Shown here one piece after another: positions 1-8,865 of a DNA stretch of 64,000 nt (within the stretch, counting starts at the first letter, position 1; each line of letters starts with the position of its first letter). The notes beneath the pieces are model-generated. The model had not been told where the DNA came from and ran no database searches. It worked only from the letters and a program-made list of their open reading frames with translations. The DNA lies in the NCBI RefSeq assembly GCF_006440735.1, contig NZ_VFUA01000019.1, positions 1-64,000 on the forward strand, written 5' to 3'. The DNA comes from Mesorhizobium sp. B2-7-1. GTDB lineage: Bacteria > Pseudomonadota > Alphaproteobacteria > Rhizobiales > Rhizobiaceae. The translations under genes were made by a program, and so were the position numbers.

Positions 1-245
1 GGCGGATGGCTTCGCGCTGTCAGGCTTCGTCGCCTCCGGTTGCTGTGCTTCCGCCACTGGTTTGGTGGTTTCGGCGATCGGCTTCGGTGTCAGGCGGCCT
101 CTATTTCAGCGGCGTTCTGGCGCCCGCGCCGGTGACGGAAACATCCAAGCCGCTGACACCGAAGCCGATCGCCGAAACCACCAAACCAGTGGCGGAAGCA
201 CAGCAACCGGAGGCGCCGAAGCCTGACAGCGCGAAGCCATCCGCC
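1..245. repeat. Near-perfect 93-bp inverted repeat at window edge
   Basis: Bases 1-93 are the reverse complement of 153-245 with one mismatch (base 30 against 216); base i pairs with base 246-i. The 59-base spacer (94-152) does not pair. The right arm lies in the natural reading frame of the Pro/Ala-rich protein that follows, so the left arm looks like a flipped copy of the right. Because the left arm touches the window edge, it could continue outside. Such fold-backs are typical of chimeric reads or contig ends, but a genuine inverted duplication is possible. Confidence 0.9.
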
Positions 246-1418
246 CAACCCGATGCGGAGGCCAAGACGCCCGTCGAGCAGCCGACGCCGCCAGCCACCC
301 AGCCGGAGAGCGAGGCCAAAAGCCAGACGCCTGAGGTCGAGACCAAACCCGTGCAACCTCCGGCCCAACAGTCGCCGACGCCCGCGCCGGCTCCCGCACC
401 AACGGCCGCCGAAAGCCAGACGCCGCCAAGCGAGCCGGCGGTCAAGACGCCGGAACCGAGCCAGGCTGCTGAGAACAAGCCGACGCAGGAGGCAAATCCG
501 CCAGCGGTCAAGCCGGGCGTAAAAGACCTCGTGGACATGCTGTCCAAGCTGCCCAAGCCGACGGCTTCCTCGCCCCCGGCTTCGCAAAGCCAGGCATCGA
601 CGCAGCCGACCCCACCACCGGCCGAGCCGAAGGCGCAGACCCCGACAGCCAGCCAGCCGGAAACGCCGACCGCGCCGGCACAACCAACGCAACAAGCGCA
701 GACACCGGCGGCCAAGCAGCCCGACACCGACGTCGCCATCAATGTGCCGAAGCCGGCGCTTCCGTCACTGGAAGAAGACACGGCCAAGTGGAACGACCAG
801 CGCTCCTGGGTGCGCAATTTCAGCGGCGGCAATTGCTTCTACGCGAACGTGACATCGGGACCCGGAGCCGCCCCGACGATCGAGGGATACGGAACGGCGG
901 TCCAGCCCTTCGAGCAATTGCTCAACGATTTCCAGACGCGGTTTCATATCGAGCCGGACATCAGCGTGCGCCTCATCGCCCTGTCCCAGTGCGGCGTGCC
1001 CACTTTCCTTCGCTTCCTCGACCGTAGCTCGGCCGCGAAGCCGCAGCTTGTGCTGGACCGGACATCGATCCCGGACGGCTCGCCGGTCAGCGGCGCGCTG
1101 TATACGGGCGGCGGGCTCGTTTCGAACATCATGCTGATCGACCACAAGGGCGTCGCCTTCAACCTCGACGACCGCATGGTGCCGCAGACCGACAAGGTAA
1201 CCTTCAACATCCCGATCGGCCTCGCCGCCGCGGACAAGGCGGCCGGCAAGGCCGTGCCGCAGATCATGCTGGTGATCACCGGGCCGAAGGACATCCAGGC
1301 AGCGATGTTCTCCAGGCCGACGCCGGCCTCGGAGCTTTTGCCCAGGATCCTCGAGGAGATCGAGGCCGACGGGTCGCAGTTTTCCGCCACGGCCACCTAT
1401 TTCCGGCTTGGCGGATAG
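6..1418 (+). CDS. Pro/Ala-rich exported or envelope protein, N-terminus unreliable
   Basis: Not recognised as a named family. Roughly residues 40-255 are a low-complexity linker rich in Pro, Ala, Thr, Lys, Glu and Gln, as in periplasm-spanning linkers. Residues about 265-470 form a compact domain with two cysteines (in GGNCFYAN and LSQCGVPTF), which suggests an extracytoplasmic fold. The first ~30 codons are read from the flipped arm of the inverted repeat at 1-245, so the apparent start and the WW-containing N-terminus are probably not authentic; the true gene may begin outside the window, perhaps behind a membrane anchor or kinase-like domain. A DUF1036 gene and an M23 peptidase follow on the same strand with almost no gap, which suggests one envelope-related operon. 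Coding confidence is good for the C-terminal domain and low for the start. Confidence 0.65.
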   Translation: MASRCQASSPPVAVLPPLVWWFRRSASVSGGLYFSGVLAPAPVTETSKPLTPKPIAETTKPVAEAQQPEAPKPDSAKPSAQPDAEAKTPVEQPTPPATQPESEAKSQTPEVETKPVQPPAQQSPTPAPAPAPTAAESQTPPSEPAVKTPEPSQAAENKPTQEANPPAVKPGVKDLVDMLSKLPKPTASSPPASQSQASTQPTPPPAEPKAQTPTASQPETPTAPAQPTQQAQTPAAKQPDTDVAINVPKPALPSLEEDTAKWNDQRSWVRNFSGGNCFYANVTSGPGAAPTIEGYGTAVQPFEQLLNDFQTRFHIEPDISVRLIALSQCGVPTFLRFLDRSSAAKPQLVLDRTSIPDGSPVSGALYTGGGLVSNIMLIDHKGVAFNLDDRMVPQTDKVTFNIPIGLAAADKAAGKAVPQIMLVITGPKDIQAAMFSRPTPASELLPRILEEIEADGSQFSATATYFRLGG

Positions 1419-1513
1419 CATGAACGCCGATGGATTCTTGCCGCTCGCGTTCCTTTTGCCAGTCCTCGCCACGCAAGCAGCGTAGCCGGCTCCGATTGCC
1501 GTTACCGGGCCGC

Positions 1514-1924
1514 ATGACGCTCGCAGCGCTGCTTGGCGCGGCGCTGCTCTCGATCCTTTCGCCCGGCAAGGCGCATGCCGAATTCACCGTCTGCAACCAG
1601 ACGCTCGACGTCGTCAATCTCGCGGTCGGACAGAAGGTCGACAATGCCGACCAGACGGACGGCTGGTGGACGATCGGCGCCAACCAGTGCGTCAACGTCA
1701 TCCGCGAGGAGCTGACCAACCGCTACATCTATCTCTACGCGACGGACGTCTTCGGCCACGCGATCCTCAACGGATCGACCGAGATGTGCGTCGACCGGCG
1801 GCGCTTCTCGATCCGCGGCATCGAAGAGTGCTGGCAGCGCGGCCATATCGCGGCGCGCTTCGTCGAGGTCGACACGCTTGAGCAGGTGCGCTGGACCTAT
1901 TTCCTGACCGGAAACAGCCCGTGA
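1514..1924 (+). CDS. DUF1036 family periplasmic protein
   Basis: A small secreted protein of unknown function. The chosen start gives a hydrophobic signal peptide ending in KAHA before EFTVCNQT. The mature part has the DUF1036 pattern: VCNQT near the start, a GWW motif, a conserved Cys (NQC), and further cysteines in TEMC and EECW. The frame stays open upstream to 1430, and a more basic N-terminus from an upstream ATG or TTG (1496) is possible. Its TGA overlaps the GTG start of the next gene by four bases, so the two are probably translationally coupled. DUF1036 proteins have no established activity that I know; location next to peptidoglycan hydrolase and caspase-like genes suggests an envelope role. 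Confidence 0.75.
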   Translation: MTLAALLGAALLSILSPGKAHAEFTVCNQTLDVVNLAVGQKVDNADQTDGWWTIGANQCVNVIREELTNRYIYLYATDVFGHAILNGSTEMCVDRRRFSIRGIEECWQRGHIAARFVEVDTLEQVRWTYFLTGNSP

Positions 1925-4359
1925 CGCACTCGATCGACACGAGCTTCAAGGCAAAGAAGCAGGCGCGCCTGGCAGATCGCCGGCGCAAGCTCTGGCGCCG
2001 GGCTCTTGCCGGCCTTGCCGCGCTCGCCGTCGTCGCTCTGGCCACCGGCTTCTACCTGACCAGGGACTACTGGTCGTTCGGCGACGAGGATGAAGAGCTG
2101 CATCCGGTCGAGGGCATGGAAGACATGCCGCCCGACGCCTCAGTCTATGTGCCGGCGATCATCGATCTCGCCGGCGATCCGATGTGGATCACGCTGGCGC
2201 CCGATGCCGACACCGCGACCAAGGGCAAGACCGTCGCGCGCCCGGCAGAACTCGACAGTTCGGGGGCTTCGCCGCAGATCGAAATCCTCTCCGACGTGAT
2301 GCTGAGCGCCAGCGAAAAGTTCATGACGACGATCCCGTCGACACAGGAGGATTTCGCCTTCTTCCAGGCGCAGCGCCAGGCCGCCCCCAAGCCTTCGGCA
2401 ACGCCCGAGGACCAGCAACCGGCGCCGGCCGCTCCGGCCGCGGCGCCGAACGACCAACAGGGCGATCCGCAAGGCGATCTGGAAAACGACCTGCAGGCGG
2501 CGCCGGACGAGAGCGACGCCGGCTCGGCGCCCAAGGCCGACGCCGACGACCCCGAGGCCGGATGGGGCGAGACCATCGACCAGGGCGAAGCAGCACTCCC
2601 GGCTTTCAAGAAAACCGCGATCGAGAACAACACGACCGTTGCGACCGTCATCAGCGAATATCAACGCTTCGAGGCGACCGAGGACACTTTCGTGAAGATC
2701 CTGAACGACCGCAGCCTGGACAGCGTGGCGCTCGACGCGCATTTCTCCGCCGACGACGCGAAGCTCGCGGGCGAGGCGCTGAAGGCGCTGTTCAACCGCG
2801 ACGGGCTGGAGGCCGGCTTCGTCGTGGCCATGCGCGGGTTCCGGCCGAACCGCGAGACGACGACCATGTCGCTGATGCAGGTCTCCGTCTATGCGAGGAA
2901 CGTCTATGTCGGCACGCTGACGCGCAATGCGGCCGGAGCCTTCGTGTCGGGCGTCGACCCCTGGGTGCGCGAGGACCTGTTCAACTACTCCGGTGCCTCC
3001 GACCAGGGCGGGCCGAAGCGTCAGTACCGCCTGCTCGACGCGATCTATTCGACGGCGGCGCGCAACAAGGTGCCGACCAGCGTCATCGGCGAGGCGATCA
3101 TGTATCTGTCGCGAGGGCAAGACCTCGACGCCTTCGCCAGCGAGGACCAGCGCCTGGTGCTGATCTATTCGCAGACGCCGCGCGGCCAGGGCGAGATTTC
3201 CGGGCGTGTGCTCTATGTCGGCGTCCAGGGCACGGACAAGAGCCTCGACTGTTTCGTCTTCCAGCAGAGCGACGGCCAGTACGCCTGTGTGACCGGCGAC
3301 GACCAGGTCCGCTCGCTGAGCGTCACCAACGGCATGGTCACGCCGGTCGCCGGGGTGATGACCTCGACCTTCGGCCCGCGCAAGCATCCGATCCTGGGCA
3401 CGGTCCGGATCCACAAGGGCGTCGACTGGGCGGCGCCGGTCGGCACGCCGGTGATGGCCGCCTTCGACGGCGAAATCTCGTTCCAGGGCGATGGCGGCAG
3501 CTACGGCAATCTGGTGAAGATCACGCATGCCAACGGCCGCGAGACGCGTTACGCGCATATGCAGAAATTCGCCATCGCCAGCGGCGTCGGCACCAAGGTG
3601 AAGGCCGGCGACGTCATCGGCTATATCGGCACCACGGGGCTTTCGACCGGCCCGCATCTGCATTTCGAGCTCTACCAGAATGGCGAGGCGATCGATCCGC
3701 TGGGGACGGTCACCACGGTGGCCACGGCCGTTGCCGTCAGTTCCGGCGGCTCCGGCGACGCCGCGGTCGAGACGCTGACCGACCGGATCGTGCATGTCGA
3801 AAGCGGCGGCAGCTCCCGCGCCAAGAACCCGCTTTCCTCGGCAACCGGCGCCGGCCAGTTCATCTCCAAGACCTGGATCCGGATGATGAACACCTATCGG
3901 CCCGACCTTGCCCGCTCGCTATCGACCGCCGACCTGCTGGCGCTTCGCTACGACGCGACACTGTCGCGCGAAATGGTGCGCAACCTCGCGCGCGAAGGTG
4001 AAGCCTATCTGCGAGCCCGCGGCCACCAGATTACCGCCGGCCGCCTCTATCTTTGCCATTTCCTCGGCATGGAAGGCGCGCATCAGGTGCTGGCGGCGCC
4101 GGGTTCGTCGCAGCTGAGCGCGGTTCTGGGATCGGCGGTGATCCAGGCCAATCCGTTCCTGACCGGCAAGACCGCGAGCTACGTCGTCGACTGGGCCGAG
4201 CGGAAGATGGGACAGAAAGCGCCGCGCGTGACGACCGATCAGGACCAGCCGACGACGACAACCACCGAAGTCCGGCAGACGTCGCCGGAATTCGAAAAAT
4301 ACAAGCAGGCGATCACCACGCTGATAGGCTCCATCCAGGACACGCTCGAGCCCGGTTAG
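1921..4359 (+). CDS. Membrane-anchored M23 endopeptidase / lytic-transglycosylase-like fusion
   Basis: A predicted bifunctional peptidoglycan hydrolase of 812 residues. A basic N-terminus is followed by one membrane segment (about 27-47), then a Pro/Ala/Asp-rich stretch (about 150-215). Residues about 473-593 form a LytM/M23 domain with the zinc motifs HKGVDW (His near 499) and HLHFE (near 579-583). Residues about 615-760 look like a goose-lysozyme/SLT-type domain: HVESGG with a candidate catalytic Glu near 627, then GAGQF. M23 domains cut peptide cross-links and transglycosylases cut glycan strands, so one chain could open both bonds. It starts with GTG overlapping the stop of the DUF1036 gene. 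The transglycosylase assignment is weaker than the M23 one. The C-terminal ~60 residues are Thr/Gln-rich and unstructured-looking. Confidence 0.8.
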   Translation: MTHSIDTSFKAKKQARLADRRRKLWRRALAGLAALAVVALATGFYLTRDYWSFGDEDEELHPVEGMEDMPPDASVYVPAIIDLAGDPMWITLAPDADTATKGKTVARPAELDSSGASPQIEILSDVMLSASEKFMTTIPSTQEDFAFFQAQRQAAPKPSATPEDQQPAPAAPAAAPNDQQGDPQGDLENDLQAAPDESDAGSAPKADADDPEAGWGETIDQGEAALPAFKKTAIENNTTVATVISEYQRFEATEDTFVKILNDRSLDSVALDAHFSADDAKLAGEALKALFNRDGLEAGFVVAMRGFRPNRETTTMSLMQVSVYARNVYVGTLTRNAAGAFVSGVDPWVREDLFNYSGASDQGGPKRQYRLLDAIYSTAARNKVPTSVIGEAIMYLSRGQDLDAFASEDQRLVLIYSQTPRGQGEISGRVLYVGVQGTDKSLDCFVFQQSDGQYACVTGDDQVRSLSVTNGMVTPVAGVMTSTFGPRKHPILGTVRIHKGVDWAAPVGTPVMAAFDGEISFQGDGGSYGNLVKITHANGRETRYAHMQKFAIASGVGTKVKAGDVIGYIGTTGLSTGPHLHFELYQNGEAIDPLGTVTTVATAVAVSSGGSGDAAVETLTDRIVHVESGGSSRAKNPLSSATGAGQFISKTWIRMMNTYRPDLARSLSTADLLALRYDATLSREMVRNLAREGEAYLRARGHQITAGRLYLCHFLGMEGAHQVLAAPGSSQLSAVLGSAVIQANPFLTGKTASYVVDWAERKMGQKAPRVTTDQDQPTTTTTEVRQTSPEFEKYKQAITTLIGSIQDTLEPG

Positions 4360-4431
4360 CCGGTTCACCAAACCCTGCGTTTTTGGATGAGCCGATTGGT
4401 TTTCAGGCCGGCGACTGGTATATTAGCGGAT

Positions 4432-4463
4432 GTTCACGGAGGAAATTCGGGCCTCTCGTGAAC
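4432..4463 (+). other. Imperfect hairpin upstream of caspase gene
   Basis: GTTCACG and CGTGAAC flank an inner GAGG/CCTC pairing, giving a bulged stem in the 226-base gap between the M23 gene and the caspase-like gene. There is no T-run, so it is not a classical terminator; it may lie in the leader of the downstream gene, whose ATG is preceded by GGAGG at about nine bases. Confidence 0.4.
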
Positions 4464-4585
4464 CAAATCTGTGGTCGAGATCACAGACACCCAAGACACG
4501 ATTTTGGCAGAAGCGACGCTGTCGCTTACGAAATTCAGCATGCGCAGACATCGATAACGCGCCCCGAGGGGCGGAGGGTTGATCC

Positions 4586-6202
4586 ATGAAGGCGTTCGCC
4601 ATCCTTTTGGGCGGGTTGATCCTGCTTTTCCATGCCGCGTTCGGCGCCGAGGCCGCCACGCCCGACAGCAAGCGTGTCGCGCTGGTCGTCGGCAACAGCA
4701 AATATGTCAATGCCGTCACTTTGCCCAACCCAGCCAACGATGCCCACCTCATCGCGTCCACGCTGCGCAATGCCGGCTTCGAGGTGATCGAAGGCGTCGA
4801 CCAGGACAATGCGGGCATGCACGGCCTGATCAGCAAGTTCACCGAGGAGTCCTACAATGCCGACCTCGCCGTCATCTTCTATGCCGGGCACGGCATGCAG
4901 GTCGACGGCAAGAACTACCTCATCCCGATCGATGCCGAGCTGACATCGCCGGCCTATCTCAAGACCCGCACGGTCCAGATCGACGAGTTCATGGCGGCGC
5001 TGCCGGCCGATCCAGCTGTCGGCATCATCATCCTCGACGCCTGCCGCGACAATCCGCTGGCACGCACGCTGGCCGCCGCGCTGCCGAAGAGCCGCTCGCT
5101 CGGTGCCGGCCTGGCGCCGGTCGATGCAAAGGCCGACGGTATGGGCACGGGCGGCGTCCTGATCGCCTATGCGACCGACCCCGGCGCCATCGCTTTCGAC
5201 GGCAATGGCGTCGATAGCCCCTATTCGCTGGCATTGGCCAAGCACCTGACCGAACCGGGCGTCGAGATCCAGAGCGCGTTGACGCGGGTGCGCGGCGAGG
5301 TGACGGAAGCCACTCAAGGGAGGCAGCGGCCGTGGCACAATGCCTCGCTGGGGCGCGAGGTGTTCCTCGGCAAGCCATTGGCACAAACAGCCTCGCCCGC
5401 CGCGACGCCGGCCGACGGAGCCCAGGCGACGGCGTCGCCTGCCCCCGTGGCCAGCGAGGCGCCATCCTGGGAGGTCGAGCAGCGGCTTTGGGACGAGGCT
5501 TCGAAAAAGAACGCCATACCCTATTACGAGGCCTATCTCGACCAGTTCCCGAACGGCCGTTTCGCCACGGTGGCGAAGCTCAACACCGACCAGTTGAAGG
5601 ATCCGGCCGCGGGCAAGCAGGTCGCGGCGCTCGGCGCGGACGATGCAAATGCCAATCCAGGCTCGGCCGTTCGCACTTCGGTCGGCATCACCGACGAGAT
5701 GAGAAAGACGCAAGGCACCGAGCTCACGGAAAGCGCCATCGGGCTCGACCGCGACAGCCGTATCGACCTGCAATTGCGCGTCGAAGCGCTGGGCAACGAG
5801 CTCGGCCAGGTCGACGGCAATATCGGCCCGCGGACGCGCCAGGCGATCGGCATCTGGCAAGACAAGAACGGCCTGCCGTCAACCACCTATCTGACCCGCG
5901 AACAGCTGGCGTTGCTGGTGGCCCAGACCGACCCGATGATGGATGCCGTGCGCACCAAGAACGCCGCCGACCAGGCGCGCACCGCGCCACCCAAGAAACA
6001 GGTCGTGCAGAAGACCCGCACGCTGAAGCCGGTGGCGCAGCAAAAGCCGCGCCGGAAACAGACGCAGGTCGTTCAGCGCAGGCGCAACAGCGAGACCGTG
6101 GTTCGCGAAGACGCTCCACCCCCGAGAGACAACAACGACTTCCTGACCAAGGCATTGATCTTCGGCACCGGCATTGCGGTGGGCGGCGCTCTCAAGAACT
6201 GA
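4586..6202 (+). CDS. Caspase-like (C14) exported protein with peptidoglycan-binding-like C-terminus
   Basis: A bacterial caspase-family (p20-type) protein of 538 residues. An N-terminal signal peptide ends near AEAA (about residue 24). The catalytic pair is visible: His102 in YAGHGMQ and Cys153 in LDACRDNP, with the typical GNSKY motif near 36-40. After an Ala/Pro-rich linker (about 270-300), residues about 385-460 resemble a peptidoglycan-binding domain 1 (GNIGPRTRQAIGIWQ). A basic, Gln-rich segment and a short hydrophobic end (ALIFGTGIAVGGAL) follow. Family members are predicted Arg/Lys-directed cysteine peptidases, but their substrates in rhizobia are unknown to me. It is the first of three such genes in 8.5 kb. 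A bidirectional hairpin separates it from the convergent OmpA gene. Confidence 0.88.
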   Translation: MKAFAILLGGLILLFHAAFGAEAATPDSKRVALVVGNSKYVNAVTLPNPANDAHLIASTLRNAGFEVIEGVDQDNAGMHGLISKFTEESYNADLAVIFYAGHGMQVDGKNYLIPIDAELTSPAYLKTRTVQIDEFMAALPADPAVGIIILDACRDNPLARTLAAALPKSRSLGAGLAPVDAKADGMGTGGVLIAYATDPGAIAFDGNGVDSPYSLALAKHLTEPGVEIQSALTRVRGEVTEATQGRQRPWHNASLGREVFLGKPLAQTASPAATPADGAQATASPAPVASEAPSWEVEQRLWDEASKKNAIPYYEAYLDQFPNGRFATVAKLNTDQLKDPAAGKQVAALGADDANANPGSAVRTSVGITDEMRKTQGTELTESAIGLDRDSRIDLQLRVEALGNELGQVDGNIGPRTRQAIGIWQDKNGLPSTTYLTREQLALLVAQTDPMMDAVRTKNAADQARTAPPKKQVVQKTRTLKPVAQQKPRRKQTQVVQRRRNSETVVREDAPPPRDNNDFLTKALIFGTGIAVGGALKN

Positions 6203-6207
6203 TTGTG

Positions 6208-6241
6208 GATGGGAGCCCGGCCTGTCTGCAGGACTCCCATC
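6208..6241. terminator. Hairpin between convergent caspase and OmpA genes
   Basis: GATGGGAG pairs with CTCCCATC across an 18-base loop that begins six bases after the caspase stop codon. It lies between convergent genes (plus-strand gene ends 6202; minus-strand gene ends 6262), so it may stop transcription from both sides. No strong T-run is present. Confidence 0.55.
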
Positions 6242-6261
6242 GACGGTTCGGCGCCGGCGGC

Positions 6262-6801
6262 CTATTCCGTCCTGATCCGCATTTCCACCCGGCGATTGAC
6301 CGGGTCGTAGGGATTGGAGACGCGGGGGTGCGACTTGCCGAGGCCGATCGCTTCGAGCCGCGCCGATACAACGCCGTTGGCTTCGAGGAAGGCAGCCACC
6401 GATTGCGCCCTTCGCTGCGACAGGTCCTGGTTGTAGCGATCCGTGCCGGTCGCATCGGTGTGGCCCTCTACGACGAAGCTGAACGTGCTCAGCCTATTGT
6501 CCTTCAGCGCCTTGGCGAACTCGTCCAGTTCCGAGCGCGCGGTCTGGTCGAGCTGGGCCGAATCCAGGGCGAAGTTGATCATCATGTCGAGGCCGGCCTT
6601 CTGGGGGGCCTCGTTCTTCTCGGCCTTGCTCTTGCACTCTTCCTCGGTGCCGACGCAGATGCCGCGTGAGGCGCCAAGATTTTGGCCGGCGAAGAATTTT
6701 ACGATGTCTTCCGATTTCTGAAGCGGATCGGCGTAGACGTGCGTTGAAAAAAGCACGGCCGCCAATGCCAAGGCTGAGCTGCCCCACCGCATGACCGTCA
6801 C
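6262..6801 (-). CDS. OmpA-family peptidoglycan-associating protein
   Basis: A 179-residue exported protein with a signal peptide ending in VYA (about residue 24). The C-terminal two thirds form an OmpA-C domain: a FALDSAQL entry strand, VEGHTDATG, and LSQRRAQSV with the basic residues that contact meso-diaminopimelate, ending VNRRVEMRI. Two cysteines (GICVGTEEEC) lie between signal peptide and domain and may form a disulphide. OmpA-C domains bind peptidoglycan non-covalently, so this protein probably tethers something to the wall. It is transcribed toward the caspase gene and is separated from the next plus-strand gene by about 170 bases holding both promoters. Confidence 0.88.
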   Translation of the reverse strand: MTVMRWGSSALALAAVLFSTHVYADPLQKSEDIVKFFAGQNLGASRGICVGTEEECKSKAEKNEAPQKAGLDMMINFALDSAQLDQTARSELDEFAKALKDNRLSTFSFVVEGHTDATGTDRYNQDLSQRRAQSVAAFLEANGVVSARLEAIGLGKSHPRVSNPYDPVNRRVEMRIRTE

Positions 6802-6975
6802 TCCTGTTTGACCTGAGCGGGTTTTCGCTGGCGCGGACTATATCAAATCTCGAAACGATTGTCTGTGAACAAGCGCACGTTGCCAATGGCCGCCGCCTGC
6901 TAAAGGTTAAGGATTGACCGGCGTTCAGCCGCGGGTTTCAGTGCTATTTGTGCCGGTGCTCGGGGTGTGGCAGCC

Positions 6976-7536
6976 ATGGCCAATGAACTCGGATACAGAA
7001 CGGCGAGAGATCTGTTTCTTGCCTGTCCCGCGATTGCCCGGGACATGAAATCGCTGGCCGCCGCCCAACCCCCGCTGGAATTCTGCCGTGCTTTGCTCGC
7101 CGGACGCGTGCCGGAGGAAGCCGTCACGTTCTGCGCCTACCTCCTGCCCGAGCGCGCCGCGGTCTGGTGGGGGCATGAATGCCTGAGCAATCTCGCCGAG
7201 CTCCTTGCCGAAAGGGATCTCGAACTGCTGGCGCTCGTCAATGACTGGGTGGGCGAGCCCGGCAATCCTCGCCATCGAGCGGCGCTCGCCAGTGCCGTCG
7301 ATCCCTCGCCCGCAACGCCGGCTGCATGGATCGCTCTGTCCGCGGCGTGGCGTGACCCGGCCTTCGACATGCTTTCGACCGGATTTCCCGCCGCTCACGC
7401 CGTCAACGCCGGGATTCTGGCGGGGCTGGCGCGCGTCTCGACCGCCGACCGCTTTGGCGTGCTTTCCGCCTTCGTCGAGATGGGCATCCAGATCGTGGAG
7501 ATGGAAGCGCAGCGGCAATCGGTCGACGCGTATTAG
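6976..7536 (+). CDS. Hypothetical protein, possibly DUF6931-like
   Basis: A protein of about 186 residues without signal peptide or membrane segments, predicted to be alpha-helical and cytoplasmic. The composition (LPERAAVWWGHECL, LVNDWVGEP, then repeated short Ala-rich helices) resembles a family I associate with the label DUF6931, but I am not certain. An in-frame GTG lies three codons upstream; the ATG at 6976 is preferred. It stands alone on the plus strand between two minus-strand envelope genes, so its regulation is probably independent. No catalytic motif is visible and no function can be proposed beyond co-location with the caspase/OmpA locus. Confidence 0.7.
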   Translation: MANELGYRTARDLFLACPAIARDMKSLAAAQPPLEFCRALLAGRVPEEAVTFCAYLLPERAAVWWGHECLSNLAELLAERDLELLALVNDWVGEPGNPRHRAALASAVDPSPATPAAWIALSAAWRDPAFDMLSTGFPAAHAVNAGILAGLARVSTADRFGVLSAFVEMGIQIVEMEAQRQSVDAY

Positions 7537-7619
7537 GGCTTGCGCCGGACAAGCCTCTGAAAGCCGCAATTCCAAATAGGAAGCCGCTTCCCACTCTCTC
7601 GGGATGCTCTAATCCAGGA

Positions 7620-8825
7620 TCATTTGCAGCCGCCTTGCGCCCATCTGGCCAAAGCGACCTTGAAGCGGGTGCCGAGCGGATGCTGCAGGCGCAGCACGGA
7701 AACGTCGTTGGCGGCGAAATTCTTCGCCTGCTCGCAAAGGCGCGTCTCGTTCCACTCGTGACAGCCGTCGCAGTGTTTGCCTTGCCAGACCGACTTGTCG
7801 AGGCCTTCGACCGGGCTGAAAAGCGGTTCGCTCTTGATCAACTGGGCTATGCTCTTGCCGTCGATCGCCGGGTCGCCGAACTTGACCGGGCGATCGAAAA
7901 GGATCGGCCCGTCCGTCGCGAGCTTCGGGATCTTTTCGCGCAGCGCATTGAGGGCAAGCTGGTCGTCGGCCTGGCCGGACGCCGCGCCGGTGTTGCGCGT
8001 CTCGGAACCCGCTTCGGCCTGCGGCGCGCTCGCGTCGCCGACGATCAGCGGCGCGTTGAGGTCGACCTTGTGCAGCACCACCTCGGTGGTCAGCGAGACG
8101 TTGATCCAGGGGCGCTGCTTGCCAGCGGTCGTCTTGAAGACGTCGCTGGTCACCCTGTTCATCGCTTCGGTGATGGAGACGTTGGATTCGCCGATATGCT
8201 GGAGCAGCGCCGTGGTGAAAGGCGAGTGGTCGCCCGACCCGTCATAGGCTAGCTGGTTCGGGCTGGCGGCAAAGGCGACCAGCGTGCCGGCGCCGCCATT
8301 CTCGATCGGAATCTCGGCAAGGCCGCTGCTTGCGCCTTTTATGCCCGCGCTCTTTGCCAGCACGTCCGCAAGCGGATTGTCCCGGCACGCATCTAGGAAA
8401 ACGAGCCTTATGCTGGTCTCGCGCGACATCTGGCGCAGGACGAAATCGACGGAGACGGCTTCAAAATCGAGCGACGTCTCGTCCTCGAGCGCGGCGTCGA
8501 CCGGAAGCAGATAGTTCTTGCCGGAGACCTGCAGGCCATGGCCGGCATAGAAGAAAAGCGCGATGTCGGCACCGCGCACCTGCTTGGCGAACTGCGCGAC
8601 CGTAACCTGCGTCTGCTGCTTGGTGAGGTCGAAGCCGGAGACCACCTCGAAGCCGAGGTCCTTGAGCCGCTCGGCCATGGCCTGCGCATCCCGTGCCGGA
8701 TTGGCGAGCGGCGCCGCGTGCTGATATTGCGAATTGCCGAGGATCAGCGCGACCCGCCGCTCGGCGCTCGCGGCCGTCAACGTCAAAAGCAGCGCAAGCG
8801 CCGTGAATACCGCGGCGCGAAGCAT
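7620..8825 (-). CDS. Caspase-like (C14) exported protein with C-terminal CxxCH motif
   Basis: A caspase-family protein of 401 residues from the ATG that begins a clean signal peptide (cleavage near ASAE, about residue 22). The catalytic pair is His96 (YAGHGLQ) and Cys147 (LDACRDNP). The domain extends to about residue 255, followed by a short linker. The C-terminal region contains CDGCH at about 352-356, the c-type haem attachment motif, followed by an isolated Cys (RLCEQ), a possible axial-ligand Met-free tail, and a terminal GGCK. Such a motif in an exported protein is compatible with covalent haem, but one zinc-binding site or disulphides are alternatives. A longer form starting 39 bases upstream exists but would bury the signal peptide. 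The preceding OmpA gene ends 40 bases upstream, so the two probably form an operon. Confidence 0.87.
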   Translation of the reverse strand: MLRAAVFTALALLLTLTAASAERRVALILGNSQYQHAAPLANPARDAQAMAERLKDLGFEVVSGFDLTKQQTQVTVAQFAKQVRGADIALFFYAGHGLQVSGKNYLLPVDAALEDETSLDFEAVSVDFVLRQMSRETSIRLVFLDACRDNPLADVLAKSAGIKGASSGLAEIPIENGGAGTLVAFAASPNQLAYDGSGDHSPFTTALLQHIGESNVSITEAMNRVTSDVFKTTAGKQRPWINVSLTTEVVLHKVDLNAPLIVGDASAPQAEAGSETRNTGAASGQADDQLALNALREKIPKLATDGPILFDRPVKFGDPAIDGKSIAQLIKSEPLFSPVEGLDKSVWQGKHCDGCHEWNETRLCEQAKNFAANDVSVLRLQHPLGTRFKVALARWAQGGCK

Positions 8826-8865
8826 GCCACCGAAAAAGGCGGTCGGGGCGAAACTCACCGCCACC

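Noticed and set aside
1..245. Insertion-sequence terminal repeat
   Set aside because: There is no transposase, the spacer is only 59 bases, and the right arm is part of a coding region.
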